From Diacronema lutheri (lineage: Eukaryota; Haptophyta; Pavlovophyceae; Pavlovales; Pavlovaceae), in the NCBI GenBank assembly GCA_019448385.1, contig JAGTXO010000034.1, positions 296,501 through 360,500 on the forward strand: DNA of 64,000 nucleotides. The letters are read 5' to 3'. Numbering within the stretch: the first letter of the stretch is position 1; each line of letters starts with the position of its first letter. Below the pieces are notes generated by a model, which had not been told where the DNA came from, searched no databases, and worked only from the letters and a program-made list of their open reading frames with translations. Of the stretch, positions 41,341 through 51,500 are shown in pieces. The position numbers and the translations under genes were made by a program.

Positions 41341-43790
41341 TTTTAGGCCAGGAACGTTGTCCGTTATCCATGTTCGTTCAGCACCTACGGCTCTGTCCCC
41401 GGACCCCCACGGACCCCCATTGGGAATGGCGGGAGAAAGGCGCGTGCGGCGGTGGATGACCGAGGCGCTCGCCGTCGAGCAGCGGGCGCACCATCGCCTT
41501 GCGCGCGGCTCCGCTCTCGCGCCACCCGCGGCCTCGTGCTGCACCTCGTCTCGTGCGTCGTCGCGCTTCTCGCCTCGGGCCACATCCGCGCCGCAGTCGT
41601 CGCGCTCGGGCGCCGGGGGCATAGGTAAGCGCGTCGCGCGGAAGCTTGCCTTCGAGGAGCTGCTCAAGGCGGAGCCGTCGTCCGAGCGGCCGAGAATCGG
41701 CCATCTGCTCGATCAGCGCTTGCACGCCCCGGCGCCGCGGGGTGGGGAGGCCACATCACGTGAAGGACCGATACCAGCTCGGCAGCTTCGACGCTTTCTA
41801 CATCACGTGCAGGCGGCTTATTCACTGACGACTCACTCGATCCGGCGGAGCCGCTGTTGCACAGCGCTGCCGCCCCCGCGCCGCCACCGTCCACGCCGTC
41901 CTAGTGCACTCGCCACCAGCAGCCGCCATCCTCCGTGCCGCCGTTCGGCCCGACGCCTTCGACGAGCGCGTCGCCGCCCGTTACGAGCGAGCCAAGCCCC
42001 ACGATGCCGCCCACGCGGCCGCGCGCGCGCGCCTCGCCGTGTTGAAACCCACCGACCAAAGCATCATTTACGTTGTTCGTGGTGCGTGCAGAGGCCGGGC
42101 GCGCGGAGCGTCGCTGGGGCGTGATTGTGTAAATGTGCGACGGGCGAGTCACGCCCGATGCGCTCCAGGCGCGCGCGACGCGGATGCGGCAGCTGTGCGC
42201 GCTGCGCCGGCGCCTGCGGCTCGTGCTCTCGTTCTTCGTGCTCCGCGCGCCACCGCCCGCCGCCGTCGCGACCTGTGCGCTCGCCTCGCCGGCGGCCGAG
42301 GTGGCGTAGGGAGCGCGTCTTGGCTCGCGGCGCGCGCCGCGGTATACCTGCGGTCGCTTGGCGCGCGGCACCGGCGCGCTCGGTGGGGACGCTGCAGCTG
42401 AACCTACGCTTGCGGCTCGCGCTGCGCGCGCCGCCGCGGCGCGCGCCTCTGAAGCCGGCTGTCGGCCGATGGCGTGCGGCCCGCGCTCGCCCGGTCGAGC
42501 CACGCCATGGAGGCCGTGCGAGCGTGCGCGCACGCGCGCGCTCGCCCGACACGCCGCACATGCCCAGTGCGACGCACAAACCCCGCGCACAGGTGGCGGC
42601 GAGCCGGCTACGTGCAATATTCCATTTCATCGACGTGCCCGCCACCGCCGCCGGCCGCGTCGTCGGTGGCAGTGAACCGCCGGTGCCCGCAACGACGGCG
42701 ACGGCACTCGAGGCGCGTGGCGATGACCTGCTCGGCACATCCTAAAACGAACGACGAGCATCTTCGCCCATCGCGACGAGCGCCCGGCAGCGGGCACGGG
42801 CCCGACGGCAGCAACGAGCTGCAGCCGCGACCGCGTCGATCTGGCTGCTTCCTTCCTTGTCTGCCCACGCGCTGTGCAGGTGCGCCGTGCCATGTCTTGA
42901 GCTTGTGCGTGCTCGGCTTACGACCAGCAGCGGCACCTTTTGCTGCCGCCGAGGAAGCATGATTTGCCGTAGTCGGAGAGCATATCCGTCGCGAGGAAGC
43001 ACGCCGCCGCACCCTTCGCACTCGCCGTCTGCGAACACACGCGTGGCACGCATGCGCCGGGGGCTAACGTCATGCTCGCGCGCGAAGCCTGTGCAGCCCA
43101 CGCCGTTGTTGCCTCGGTCTTACGCGCGCGCGCGCGGCTTCGCGCGCGAAACGCGGCGCGGCACAGTGCTGCGCGGCGCGGCGTACTGCAGGCGGGCGAT
43201 GTGCCGTCGATGTCACCCCGAGCGTAGCCGGCGGAGAGGCACCAGTCGTTGCACGACGGGAAATCGGGCATGCGCGGCGTGGGCTCGGCAGCGGCGGTCT
43301 TGCGCGCGCAGCAGCACCTCTTGCTGCCGGTCGCACAACCGGCGCCATAGTCGCTGAAGAAGTCAGTTACGGTCGAGCACTCGCCCCCGCAGTCCGAGCC
43401 GCAGCTAGCGCCGCACGCCGGCGCCGTGCCGATGACCATACCGTAGCCAAAGCCGCCCTCGGCACAAAAGTCGGCGCAGCGCATCGAGCCCACCGGCACT
43501 GGTCGTCGCACGAGCCGAGCATCTTCTCAATGGCCGCCGGCGCGGTCACCAAGCCAAGCTGGGTAGGCGCGGCACCTCGCAGCGCGACGAGCGCGCAGAC
43601 GGTGATGAAGACGAGGGCGGTCGAGCACGCCGCCGCGACGCGAGCGCGAAGGGGCATTGCGCTCGATTTGCGCTCGATGTGCGCAGGCAGCGACCGACGG
43701 TGTAAAATTTCAGAAGCTCGACGTAATAACTTCAGTGCAAACTTAATGCTGACCCCGCTGTCCTGACGTAATTATAAGCGCCTTTGGATT
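41341..43790. repeat. Tandem unit 3, diverged at its right end
   Basis: Matches unit 2 up to about 42900, then accumulates changes and a deletion inside the Cys-rich gene, and ends in diverged flank (AAGCGCCTTTGGATTTTTTG). Confidence 0.85.
42918..43657 (-). pseudogene. Cys-rich family, copy K, internally deleted
   Basis: Anchor MPLRARVAAACSTALVFITV and SCDDQCR are followed directly by repeat 2 (MRCADFCAEGGFGYGMVIG) in another frame; about 250 bases covering the rest of repeat 1 are gone. Repeat 2, repeat 3 and exon 2 (42918-43027) remain. Non-functional as it stands. Confidence 0.7.
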
Positions 43791-43991
43791 TTTTGAAGCG
43801 CGGGATGCAGATTCGTCAGATTCGTCGTCGACTGCAGTGCTCGGCGCTCGCTTTGGACAGGTAGTCGTCGTCGAGCCCGCTGGCGGCCTGCTCTCAGCGA
43901 AGTTTTAGCGCTCTGAACGCAAATTTGAATGAGCGCTCCAAACACGGTGCCGGACGGTGAGTTTCGCCGTCCGGCCTTGTGCTCGGAGCGC
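43658..43991. other. No gene; diverged end of tandem unit 3
   Basis: Promoter side of copy K, then a unit-end fragment (CTGACCCCGCTGTCCTGACG) and non-coding DNA up to the transporter stop. ATTTGAATGAGCGCTC near 43922 is not obviously functional. Confidence 0.4.
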
Positions 43992-45584
43992 TCACTCGAA
44001 CTCGCGTTCGGAGCGCCACCACCTCGCGAAGAGCAGGCCGCCGGCGAGCTCGACGACGACCACCAGCGCGAGCACGCGCGCAAACCCGCCGGCGCCGCCA
44101 GCCGCGCCGTCGGCGGCGATGAGCGCGCCGGTCGCGTACTGCGCGCACGCGCCCGCGACGACGGCGACGGCGCTCGTTGTCGCGTAGATGAGCGATGCGT
44201 AGCGGCGCGATATGTCCTGCGCGCCGCAGCCGTACCCCGCGGCGAGGCAATGCGACGAGCCGATCGCGCCGACGAGCAGCGCCTCGGCGACGCCGAGCGG
44301 CACGTGCCCGCCGGCCACGGGCGAGCCGCCGCCCGCGACAAGCGCCGCGCAGCAGAGCGCGGGCCCGACGGCGGCGACGAGCTGCAATCGTCTGCGCGTC
44401 TCGGTGAGCGACACGCCCGCGCGCACCATCCCGTCCGCCACGGCGCCCGCACCCGCCGCGGCGCCGCTGCCAAAGATGTAGGGAATAAGGGCCGCGTCAC
44501 TCGCGGCGCGCATGTCGAGGCCGTACTGTGATGCGAAGAAGGAGGGGAGCCACGAGGCGGCGAAGTAGCCGAAGAAGTTGGACGCCGAGTGCGCGACCGC
44601 AAGCGCCCACACCGACGGCGACGCCGCCATCTGCCGCCACGGCGCGTCGAGCAGCGCGCGCGCGCCGCCGGCGGCGGGCGGCGGCGGCGGCGCGGCGGCG
44701 TCGGCGGCGACGGCGACGGCGGCGGCAGCGCCGTTGCCGCCGCCGAGCCGCAGATGCGGCGCGGCGGGAAGCGGCGGCGTGTCTAACGAAACGCTGCCCG
44801 CGCCGACCGCCGCCCACGCGAGCGCGACGGCGATGCCTGCGGCGGCAAACACGAGAAATGCGCTCTCCCAGCCGGCCGCGCCAATGATCGCCGGGGTGAG
44901 GACGTATGCCGCCATCGTGCCGACGGAGAAGCACGCGGAGAGCACGCCCCAGAAGCGCGAGCGGAACGGTGCTGGCACGAGCGTCGCCGCGACCAGCTGC
45001 AACGCGGGCACGCACGCCGACTCGCCGACGCCCATGAGCGCGCGGCACGCGAGCAGCGCAGGGAGGCCGGCGTCGGCGGCGAGCGGCGTCGCGCCCTGTG
45101 CGAGCGACCAGAGGACGAGCCCACCGAGGAGGACGGGCGCGGGCGAGCCAGCCGCCGCGGCGAGGCCCGCCGGGACGAGCCCGATGCAGTAGCCGCCGGA
45201 GAAGGCCGCGGCAATCGCGCCCTGCGTCTGCGCGTCGTAGTGGAGCTGCGCCGCCATCGGCAAGATCGCGACAGACATGACGACGCGATCAAGCGAGCAG
45301 AGCGTCGCAATCGCGCAGCAGAGCGCGAGCAACGCCGCGCGCCCGCCGGCGAGCCACGCGCCGTCCCATGCGCCGCCCGCCTCGCCGTCGTCCGGCCGCC
45401 AGCCGCTCGGCGCGTCCGCGCCGGCCGGCGACGCGCGGAGCGGCGGGGCCGCGGGCGCGCGCGCCACGCGAGGCAGTGCGCGTGGCTGTGGCGCGCGCGC
45501 GTCCGAGCGCGCGCGCAGCGCGCGCGCGCGCAGCGCGTGCGCTGGCGCGAGCGCCACCAGGATGCACAGCGCACCGGCGCGCAT
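43992..45584 (-). CDS. Major facilitator transporter, SLC17/ANTR-like
   Basis: Single-exon MFS protein, about 530 residues. N-terminal hydrophobic segment (MRAGALCILVALAPAHA) followed by an Arg/Ala/Pro-rich stretch fits a signal plus plastid-type transit sequence. CSLDRVVMSVAILPMA at the first membrane helix and GVGESACVPALQLVAATLVP (helix 4-5) match the sodium/phosphate and anion cotransporter branch. About 12 membrane segments can be picked out, including AYVLTPAIIGAAGWE and PYIFGSGAAAGAGAVADGM. Substrate (phosphate, ascorbate or other organic anion) cannot be set from sequence alone. An upstream in-frame Met at 45611 lies in repeat-derived DNA, so 45584 is preferred. Confidence 0.8.
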   Translation of the reverse strand: MRAGALCILVALAPAHALRARALRARSDARAPQPRALPRVARAPAAPPLRASPAGADAPSGWRPDDGEAGGAWDGAWLAGGRAALLALCCAIATLCSLDRVVMSVAILPMAAQLHYDAQTQGAIAAAFSGGYCIGLVPAGLAAAAGSPAPVLLGGLVLWSLAQGATPLAADAGLPALLACRALMGVGESACVPALQLVAATLVPAPFRSRFWGVLSACFSVGTMAAYVLTPAIIGAAGWESAFLVFAAAGIAVALAWAAVGAGSVSLDTPPLPAAPHLRLGGGNGAAAAVAVAADAAAPPPPPAAGGARALLDAPWRQMAASPSVWALAVAHSASNFFGYFAASWLPSFFASQYGLDMRAASDAALIPYIFGSGAAAGAGAVADGMVRAGVSLTETRRRLQLVAAVGPALCCAALVAGGGSPVAGGHVPLGVAEALLVGAIGSSHCLAAGYGCGAQDISRRYASLIYATTSAVAVVAGACAQYATGALIAADGAAGGAGGFARVLALVVVVELAGGLLFARWWRSEREFE

Positions 45585-45599
45585 CCTGGATACCTCCGG

Positions 45600-45650
45600 G
45601 ATCGACGACATAATATTGGTGGCTACTCGATCCCCCCGCAGCTGAGACCT
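45600..45650 (-). repeat. Copy of dispersed repeat at transporter 5' end
   Basis: Matches 10157-10205 inverted and the tandem unit ends near 38640 and 41282 (core CTACTCGATCCCCCCGCAGC). It lies immediately upstream of the transporter start, so it may form part of its promoter. Confidence 0.65.
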
Positions 45651-45734
45651 ATTTGTTTTGTGGCCAGTCGTGAGCTGCTGTCGCGCTCTGCATGGTCAGT
45701 CCATCTGCTCGCCACGCCCGCCTCCGTCCCCGCA

Positions 45735-46502
45735 TCAACCGACAACAAGCGTCTCGCTCCATGCGCCCGCCGCGCCGTTGGCGTCGTCGCGAGCGCCCGC
45801 GCCCGCCTCGTCGATCTGGCGCAGGTTGCCGTGAAGGCAGAGGTAGTCAACGCGACGCGGCCTGAGAAGCAGCAGCGCGAATGACCGCGGCGGCTCGAGC
45901 ACGCGGCCGGTGGCCGCGTCGCGCCCGCCCGCCGGCACGTCGGCCGCCGGTTCCGCGCCGAGCGGCCGGCCGGGCGTCGGGTGGAAGAATTGCTCGCGCG
46001 CCTGGTCGGAGAGGTTGCCCCACTGCTGCTTGCGCGCGGCGAGGAGTGCGTCGCGGATCGCGGCGTTCGGCGTCGCCCGCGCAAGTGCGTCCGCGGAGAA
46101 GGCGGCGGAGAGCGCATCGTCGGCGGCGACAATCTCGACCGGCCCGGCGATCCGAAACTGCTCGGAGCTGCGCGCAAACCACCACACGAGCTCGGCTTCG
46201 GGACGCGCGACGAGCTGAGCAACCTTGTCCGAGCGCGTGTCCGTGACCATCCGTAGCACGTCGCCATTCTCGCCCGCCGCCGCTTCGAACCCGCGGCAGA
46301 CGACTGAGCGGCAGTGCGGCGCGCCCGACGCGTCGACGGTCGCAAGCTGCACAAAGTTGGCACCGCGCTCCTTGCGGCTGCGCGCCATCGCCGCGTCGAG
46401 CCGCGCGCGCCAGCGCACCGTGGTCGGCACGCCCGAAGCCATCGCGGAGGAGAGCGCGACGACGACGCTCCACGCGAGAAGTCTCGGGAGGCCGTGGTGC
46501 AT
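45735..46502 (-). CDS. Pyridoxamine 5'-phosphate oxidase-like FMN protein (Alr4036-type)
   Basis: About 255 residues from MHHGLPRLLAWSVVVALSSA, a likely signal or transit start; the frame extends to 46679. The PPOX split-barrel pattern is clear: NFVQLATVDASGAPHCRSVV, RMVTDTRSDKVAQL, WWFARSSEQFRIAGPVEI and the C-terminal FALLLLRPRRVDYLCLHGNL. Members bind FMN; some act in vitamin B6 metabolism, many have unproven substrates. Stop-to-stop spacing from the transporter suggests an ordinary same-strand neighbour. Confidence 0.8.
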   Translation of the reverse strand: MHHGLPRLLAWSVVVALSSAMASGVPTTVRWRARLDAAMARSRKERGANFVQLATVDASGAPHCRSVVCRGFEAAAGENGDVLRMVTDTRSDKVAQLVARPEAELVWWFARSSEQFRIAGPVEIVAADDALSAAFSADALARATPNAAIRDALLAARKQQWGNLSDQAREQFFHPTPGRPLGAEPAADVPAGGRDAATGRVLEPPRSFALLLLRPRRVDYLCLHGNLRQIDEAGAGARDDANGAAGAWSETLVVG

Positions 46503-47006
46503 CCCGTGGAGCACGAGAGCGCGAAAATGCGAAAAACCTAAAACTTGGGCGCAGCGCTTTTTCCATGATTGTGCTTGCGCGTCCCGCCTACCTGATGGCG
46601 ACTGCTGGGCTGCGGCTGGTTGGCGTAAAATCGCCGCATGGCATGGCGAGCCGCGCGCGCCCGCGCATTGACGCCACAAGCGCCGTTTGGCACGCCCGGG
46701 GACAAGGCTCGGGCCGAGCGAGTTCGGAGACCGGGGCGATTCTTGATCCGAACCAAAATTTTACACGTCGCTCTCCGAGGAGAGCGCGCGAGCGTCGATG
46801 ACGGGTGGGGGAGGGAAAGGGACGCCTCGACGCACTCAAGCTAAGCGAGCATCTCGTGCAAGCCGGGCGGGAGAGCTATGAGTGGGATTTGTGTGTGCGA
46901 CTGAGCGGCCAAGCTCGTGGCGCGCGAACGCAATGGCAACCTCCGCCTGCGACCTCACGCCGAGCCCGGTCGAGCAGCGCCCCTCGCGACGACACCCGTG
47001 GCTCGC
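46503..47006. other. Intergenic, no gene recognised
   Basis: 46503-46679 is an in-frame extension of the FMN protein that reads as unlikely coding. The rest shows no coding signal. Confidence 0.4.
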
Positions 47007-47623
47007 TCACTTGGCCGAGTGGTTGATCTGCGCGCAGTCCCAATACGCGGCGACGCCCGGCGGCAGCTGGTTGACGTGCGATCGACGGCTCTTCTGCTCG
47101 TGTGGGACGGGTTGCGGGACGGGACGGATGGACGTATGACGCCGGTGAGTGCACCGAGCGGGGCGCGTTGTGGGAAGGGCGGCGCGCGTGGCGCAGCGGT
47201 GGCGCCGGCACGCACCAGCGCATGTGTGTTCTCCGGCTCGAGCATCGACGAGCGCCGCTTGACCATCTGCTTCGGCTTGTCGACCGCACTCTGCGCGGGC
47301 TGGAGCGCGCTCACCGTCGGCTGCGCCGCCTCGTACGTCGCGGCGGCGACGGCGGCGCTCGTGACAAAGACGCCGACGCGGAACGAGAGGAGCTTGCCGA
47401 GCGTGCGCGGGTTGCGCAGCGCGCTGAGCGAGCTCTGGAGGGCGGCGGGGAGCAGGACGAAAACCATCGCGAGCGGCTTCTGGACGGTCGTCGGGATGTC
47501 GAACGCGCTGGAAGCTTGCGCGGGCTTTTTTTGGAAAAGCGCGCGGATGCGCGAACGTTCGCTGTTCGCTTGGCGCCAAAGGGCGCGGGAAGCGAAATGG
47601 GCAGACCGGCACGCCGCCGCCAC
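47007..47623 (-). CDS. Small hypothetical protein, two exons
   Basis: Exon 1 (47216-47623) encodes 136 residues beginning MAAACRSAHFASRALWRQAN, with basic residues typical of an organelle-targeting start, a hydrophobic stretch (PLAMVFVLLPAALQSSL) and VGVFVTSAAVAAATYEAAQP, possibly a second membrane segment. A proposed intron (47094-47215, donor GTGCGT, acceptor ACGAGCAG) joins in phase to exon 2 ending GVAAYWDCAQINHSAK. No family recognised; a mitochondrial or plastid membrane protein is a guess. Confidence 0.45.
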
Positions 47624-47779
47624 GTGACTCGTGAGTCGTGACGGCCCGCGCCGTCAAGGCCATGGGGCTCGTGGCCGCTGCGCCGCTCGTCGTGCGGCCA
47701 GCTGTCGGCGAGGGGCCACACTTTCCATTGGCGATCGCCTGCAGGTGGACTTGTGAGAGTCACTGGCGCATCCTTCTGA

Positions 47780-48455
47780 TCAGCGCTGCGCGCTCGCGCT
47801 GCCCCTGGGCTGGATGCTTGGCTGGAGCACGCCCTTAAGCTCGCGCACATCCCCCTCCATCGCGGCGAAGAGGTCGGGCAGCACGTCTGAGAGGTCGCGC
47901 AACCACGCCTGCATCACCTCGCCGTTGCGCGCGGCGGCGCCGGGCGAGTCGAGGTCGAGCTCGGGGAGCGTTGCGCGGTCGCCCATGACCTCGCGCACGT
48001 GCGACTGCGCGCTCGCAAGCACGTGCTGCGTGTCGGACAGCTCCGAGGTCGAGCGCTGCAGGTCGGCGTCGAGCCGGTCGAGGAAGCTCGGCAGCCGCTG
48101 CGCGCGCGCACGCGGCGGCGGCGGGCAGGGCGATGCGGCGGGCGCGAGGCCGAGGCGCAGAGCGGAGTGGGTAAGCGTAACGCTTGGGCGCGCGGGGCGC
48201 ACTGCGCGCCTGAGCGCGCGCGCGCACCTCCGCCATCGAGTTGAGCGTCGACTTGAGGCCGTCAGCGCGCGCGCGGCCATCGGGCCCGTCGAGCTTGTGC
48301 AGAGCGTCGAACGGCGTTGGCGAGGCGTCGTCGTGGAGCGCGGGCGGGAGCGCGGGCTTGCTGCGCACGTGCACGTCCATCGCGAGCAGCGCCATCGTGG
48401 CCGCGCACATCGCCGTCGACCACGCGGCGAGCAGCGCGCCCCTGGACACCGGCAT
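47780..48455 (-). CDS. Small membrane-anchored coiled-coil protein
   Basis: Exons 48228-48455 and 47780-48097 join in phase to 181 residues. Residues 6-28 (GALLAAWSTAMCAATMALLA) form a single membrane anchor; exon 2 is helical, with heptad-like spacing (FLDRLDADLQRSTSELSDTQ, ALF-type AMEGDVRELKGVL). Donor GTGCGC, acceptor GCGCGCAG. Function unknown. It shares a 113-base divergent promoter with IFT56. Confidence 0.6.
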
Positions 48456-48568
48456 CTTGGGCGGCTGCGGAGATAAAGAGTGATAACGGGCGTTGCCGTT
48501 GGCGGCCCTCACACAGGCACCGTAGTGGGAGGGGTCGCCGTGCGCTCGCCGCACGCCGTCCGGCAGCC
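48456..48568. promoter_or_regulatory. Divergent promoter of the small membrane gene and IFT56
   Basis: Only 113 bases separate the two start codons, so both 5' leaders and core promoters must overlap or lie within them. No TATA box; a CTCACACAGGCACCGTAGTG patch near 48509 is the only AT-tempered part. Confidence 0.6.
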
Positions 48569-51500
48569 ATGATGCTCACCAACAAGGCGAAGCAGCAGGG
48601 CGCCAAGCCGATCGCGCAGCGCAAGGTTGCCGAGACGCCCAAGCTCGACGCGCTCATCGCCAAGCGCGACTACGTCGGCGCGATCACGCTGCTCGAGTTT
48701 GAGCTGCAGTCGCAGCGCGACGCGCACTCGGCGTCGGGCTGGCAGCACAACCCGACGACGGGCGAGTACGAGTGGGTGGCCGGTGGCGCACAGCCGCCCC
48801 GCCCCGACGCCTCGACCGAGGAGGTCCGCCGCCTCCTCTGGCTCGCGTACGCCGCGTTCCACTGCGGCGACTTCAAAAAGGTGCGCGGCGCGGGCCCGCA
48901 CGCTGCGCCCGACCGAGCGCGCCCGCGTCCAAGGCGGCGGGCGCGGTGCGCGCGGGATGGGAAGGTGCACGTGTATGCCTGCCGCGCGTCCGCCGGCATA
49001 CCCACGCCACGAGGCGCTCGTGACGGGCGGCTTGGCGGTAGCCGACCGAGCTCGAGCGCGAACCCTCCCCCTCCCCCCCCTTCCGGCCGCTACCCCCGCG
49101 GCGCGCGGCGCGCGCGCCCGCGCCGCGCAGGCTCTCGACACGTACGCCAAGCTTGAGGAGGAGCACGGGTACGCCGACCCTGAGCTGCACACGCACGCCG
49201 CGTGCTGCCTGCTCGGTCTCGGCTGGTACCGCGACGCGGATGAGCGGGCCGCGCGATCGCCGCCCTCAGCATTGCAAAACCGTCTGCTCTTCCACGTCGC
49301 GCATCGGCTTAACGACGAGGTGCGTTGGCGCTGCGCGCACCGGCGCGGCGCGCGCGCAGCTCGGCGCGGCCGCCGCGCGCCGCCGCCCGCGCGCGTCGCG
49401 CACACCCCGCTCACCCCGCGCTGCGCGCAGCGCCACCCCACTCTACCCCCCCCCCCCCCCCCCTGGCTCATCCGTATTTTCCCTTGTTTGATTTGAAATG
49501 GCGCAGGCCAAGCTGATGGAGCACCACCAGCAGCTGCAAGACACAACGGAGGACCAGCTCTCTCTCGCATCCATTCATTACCTGCGCAACCACTTCCAGG
49601 CAACTGCTTTCGCCCCTCCCCCTCCCCCTGCCCTGCCCCTGCCCCCCCTTCCCCTCCCAACCAACCCGCTGAGCCACCAGGCCCCTCCCCCTGCCCTGCA
49701 CCCTGCACCCTGCCCCCCCCCCCCCCCCCCCCCTCAGGAGGCGACTGACATCTACAAGCGGCTGTTACTCGAGAACCGCGAGTACGCCGCTCTTAACGTG
49801 TACGTGGCGTTGTGCTACTACAAGCTTGACTATTACGATGTCTCCCTCGAGTGCGCGCAGCAGCAGCAACCGCAGCCGCAGCGCTGCGTACCGGCAGGCC
49901 GTGCGTCGCGCGCTCATTGCGCGCCACCCTCTCCCCTGACACCCTCTCCCCTCCCGCCCTCTCCCCTCCCGCCCTCTCCCCTCCCGCCCTCTCCCCTCCC
50001 GCCCTCCCCCCTCCCGCCCTCTCCCCTCCCGCCCTCTCCCCTCCCGCCCTCGCCGCCCGCTTCTCCGCCCGCGCGCGCACTTGCAGGATTCTCGCCTCGT
50101 ACCTGCAGCAGCACGCGGATTCCGCTGTGGCGCTCAATTTGAAAGCGTGCAACCAGTTCCGCCTGTACGACGGCAAGGCCGCCGAGGCGGAGCTCGCGCC
50201 GCTCGTCGCCTCCGCGCCGTCGATCGAGAAGATTGAGTTTGACCTGGTCTGCGCCGCCTGCCACCCCCCCCCCCCCCCCCCCCCCGCGCGCGCGTGCTCC
50301 ACGCCGCCCCGCTCGCGCGCCGCCCCACGCCCCACGCCCCACGCCGCGCGCCCCACGCCGCGCGCCGCGCGCTCACGCCGGCCTACGCTCCGCCCGCCTG
50401 CCACCCCGCCCGCGCGCGCCCATCGCAGGTTCGTCACAACATGGTCGTTTTCCGTAACGGCGAGCGCGCATTGCAGGTGCTGCCAGCGCTTATCGAGGTG
50501 GTGGCCGAGGCGCGCCTCAACTTGGTGATCTACCACATGCACCAGAACGAGGTGGAGGAGGCGTACAATTTGCTCAAGGACCTCGAGCCCACCTCGCCGC
50601 AGGAGTACATCTTGAAGGGTGTCGTCAACTTGGCCATGGGGCAGGTGCGGCATGACGCGGGCGCGTGGCGGGGCGCGGTGCCTTCAAGGGGCGTGCGCGC
50701 GCGTGGGTGGGACGGTTTGCGCTGCGCATGCTTTCACGCGCGCTACCCCCCACCCCCGTGACCCTCATCCCTGCCCCACCATCCCCCCACCCCCGTGACC
50801 CTCATCCCTGCCCCACCATCCCCCCACCCCCGTGACCCTCATCCCTGCCCCACCATCCCCCCACCCCCGTGACCCTCATCCCTGCCCCACCATCCCCCCA
50901 CCCCCGTGACCCTCATCCCTGCCCACCATCCCCCCACCCCCGTGACCCTCATCCCTGCCCCACCATCCCCCCACCCCCGTGACCCTCATCCCTGCCCACC
51001 ATCCCCCCACCCCCGTGACCCTCATCCCTGCCCACCATCCCCCCACCCCCGTGACCCTCATCCCTGCCCCACCATCCCCCCACCCCCGTGACCCTCATCC
51101 CTGCCCCACCATCCCCCCACCCCCGTGACCCTCATCCCTGCCCACCATCCCCCCACCCCCGTGACCCTCATCCCTGCCCCACCATCCCCCCACCCCCGTG
51201 ACCCTCATCCCTGCCCACCATCCCCCCACCCCCGTGACCCTCATCCCTGCCCCCCCACCCGCCTTTCATCCGCCCGCCAACGGCGCGCGCAGGCGCTCGA
51301 CTCGCGCGAGCACCTCAAGGTCGCGCAGCAGTACTTCCAGCTCGTGGGCGCGTCCGCCTCCGAGTGCGACACGATCCCCGGCAGGCAGTGCATGGCTTCG
51401 TGCTTCTTCGTACTCCGCCAGTTTGACGACGTGCTCATCTACTTGCGATCGATTGAGGCCTACTTCCCCAATGACGAGGCGTTCCTGTACGCAGGGAAGG

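Noticed and set aside
50742-51252. CRISPR-like array
   Set aside because: Units are contiguous without unique spacers, lie in a eukaryotic intron and vary only slightly: a minisatellite.
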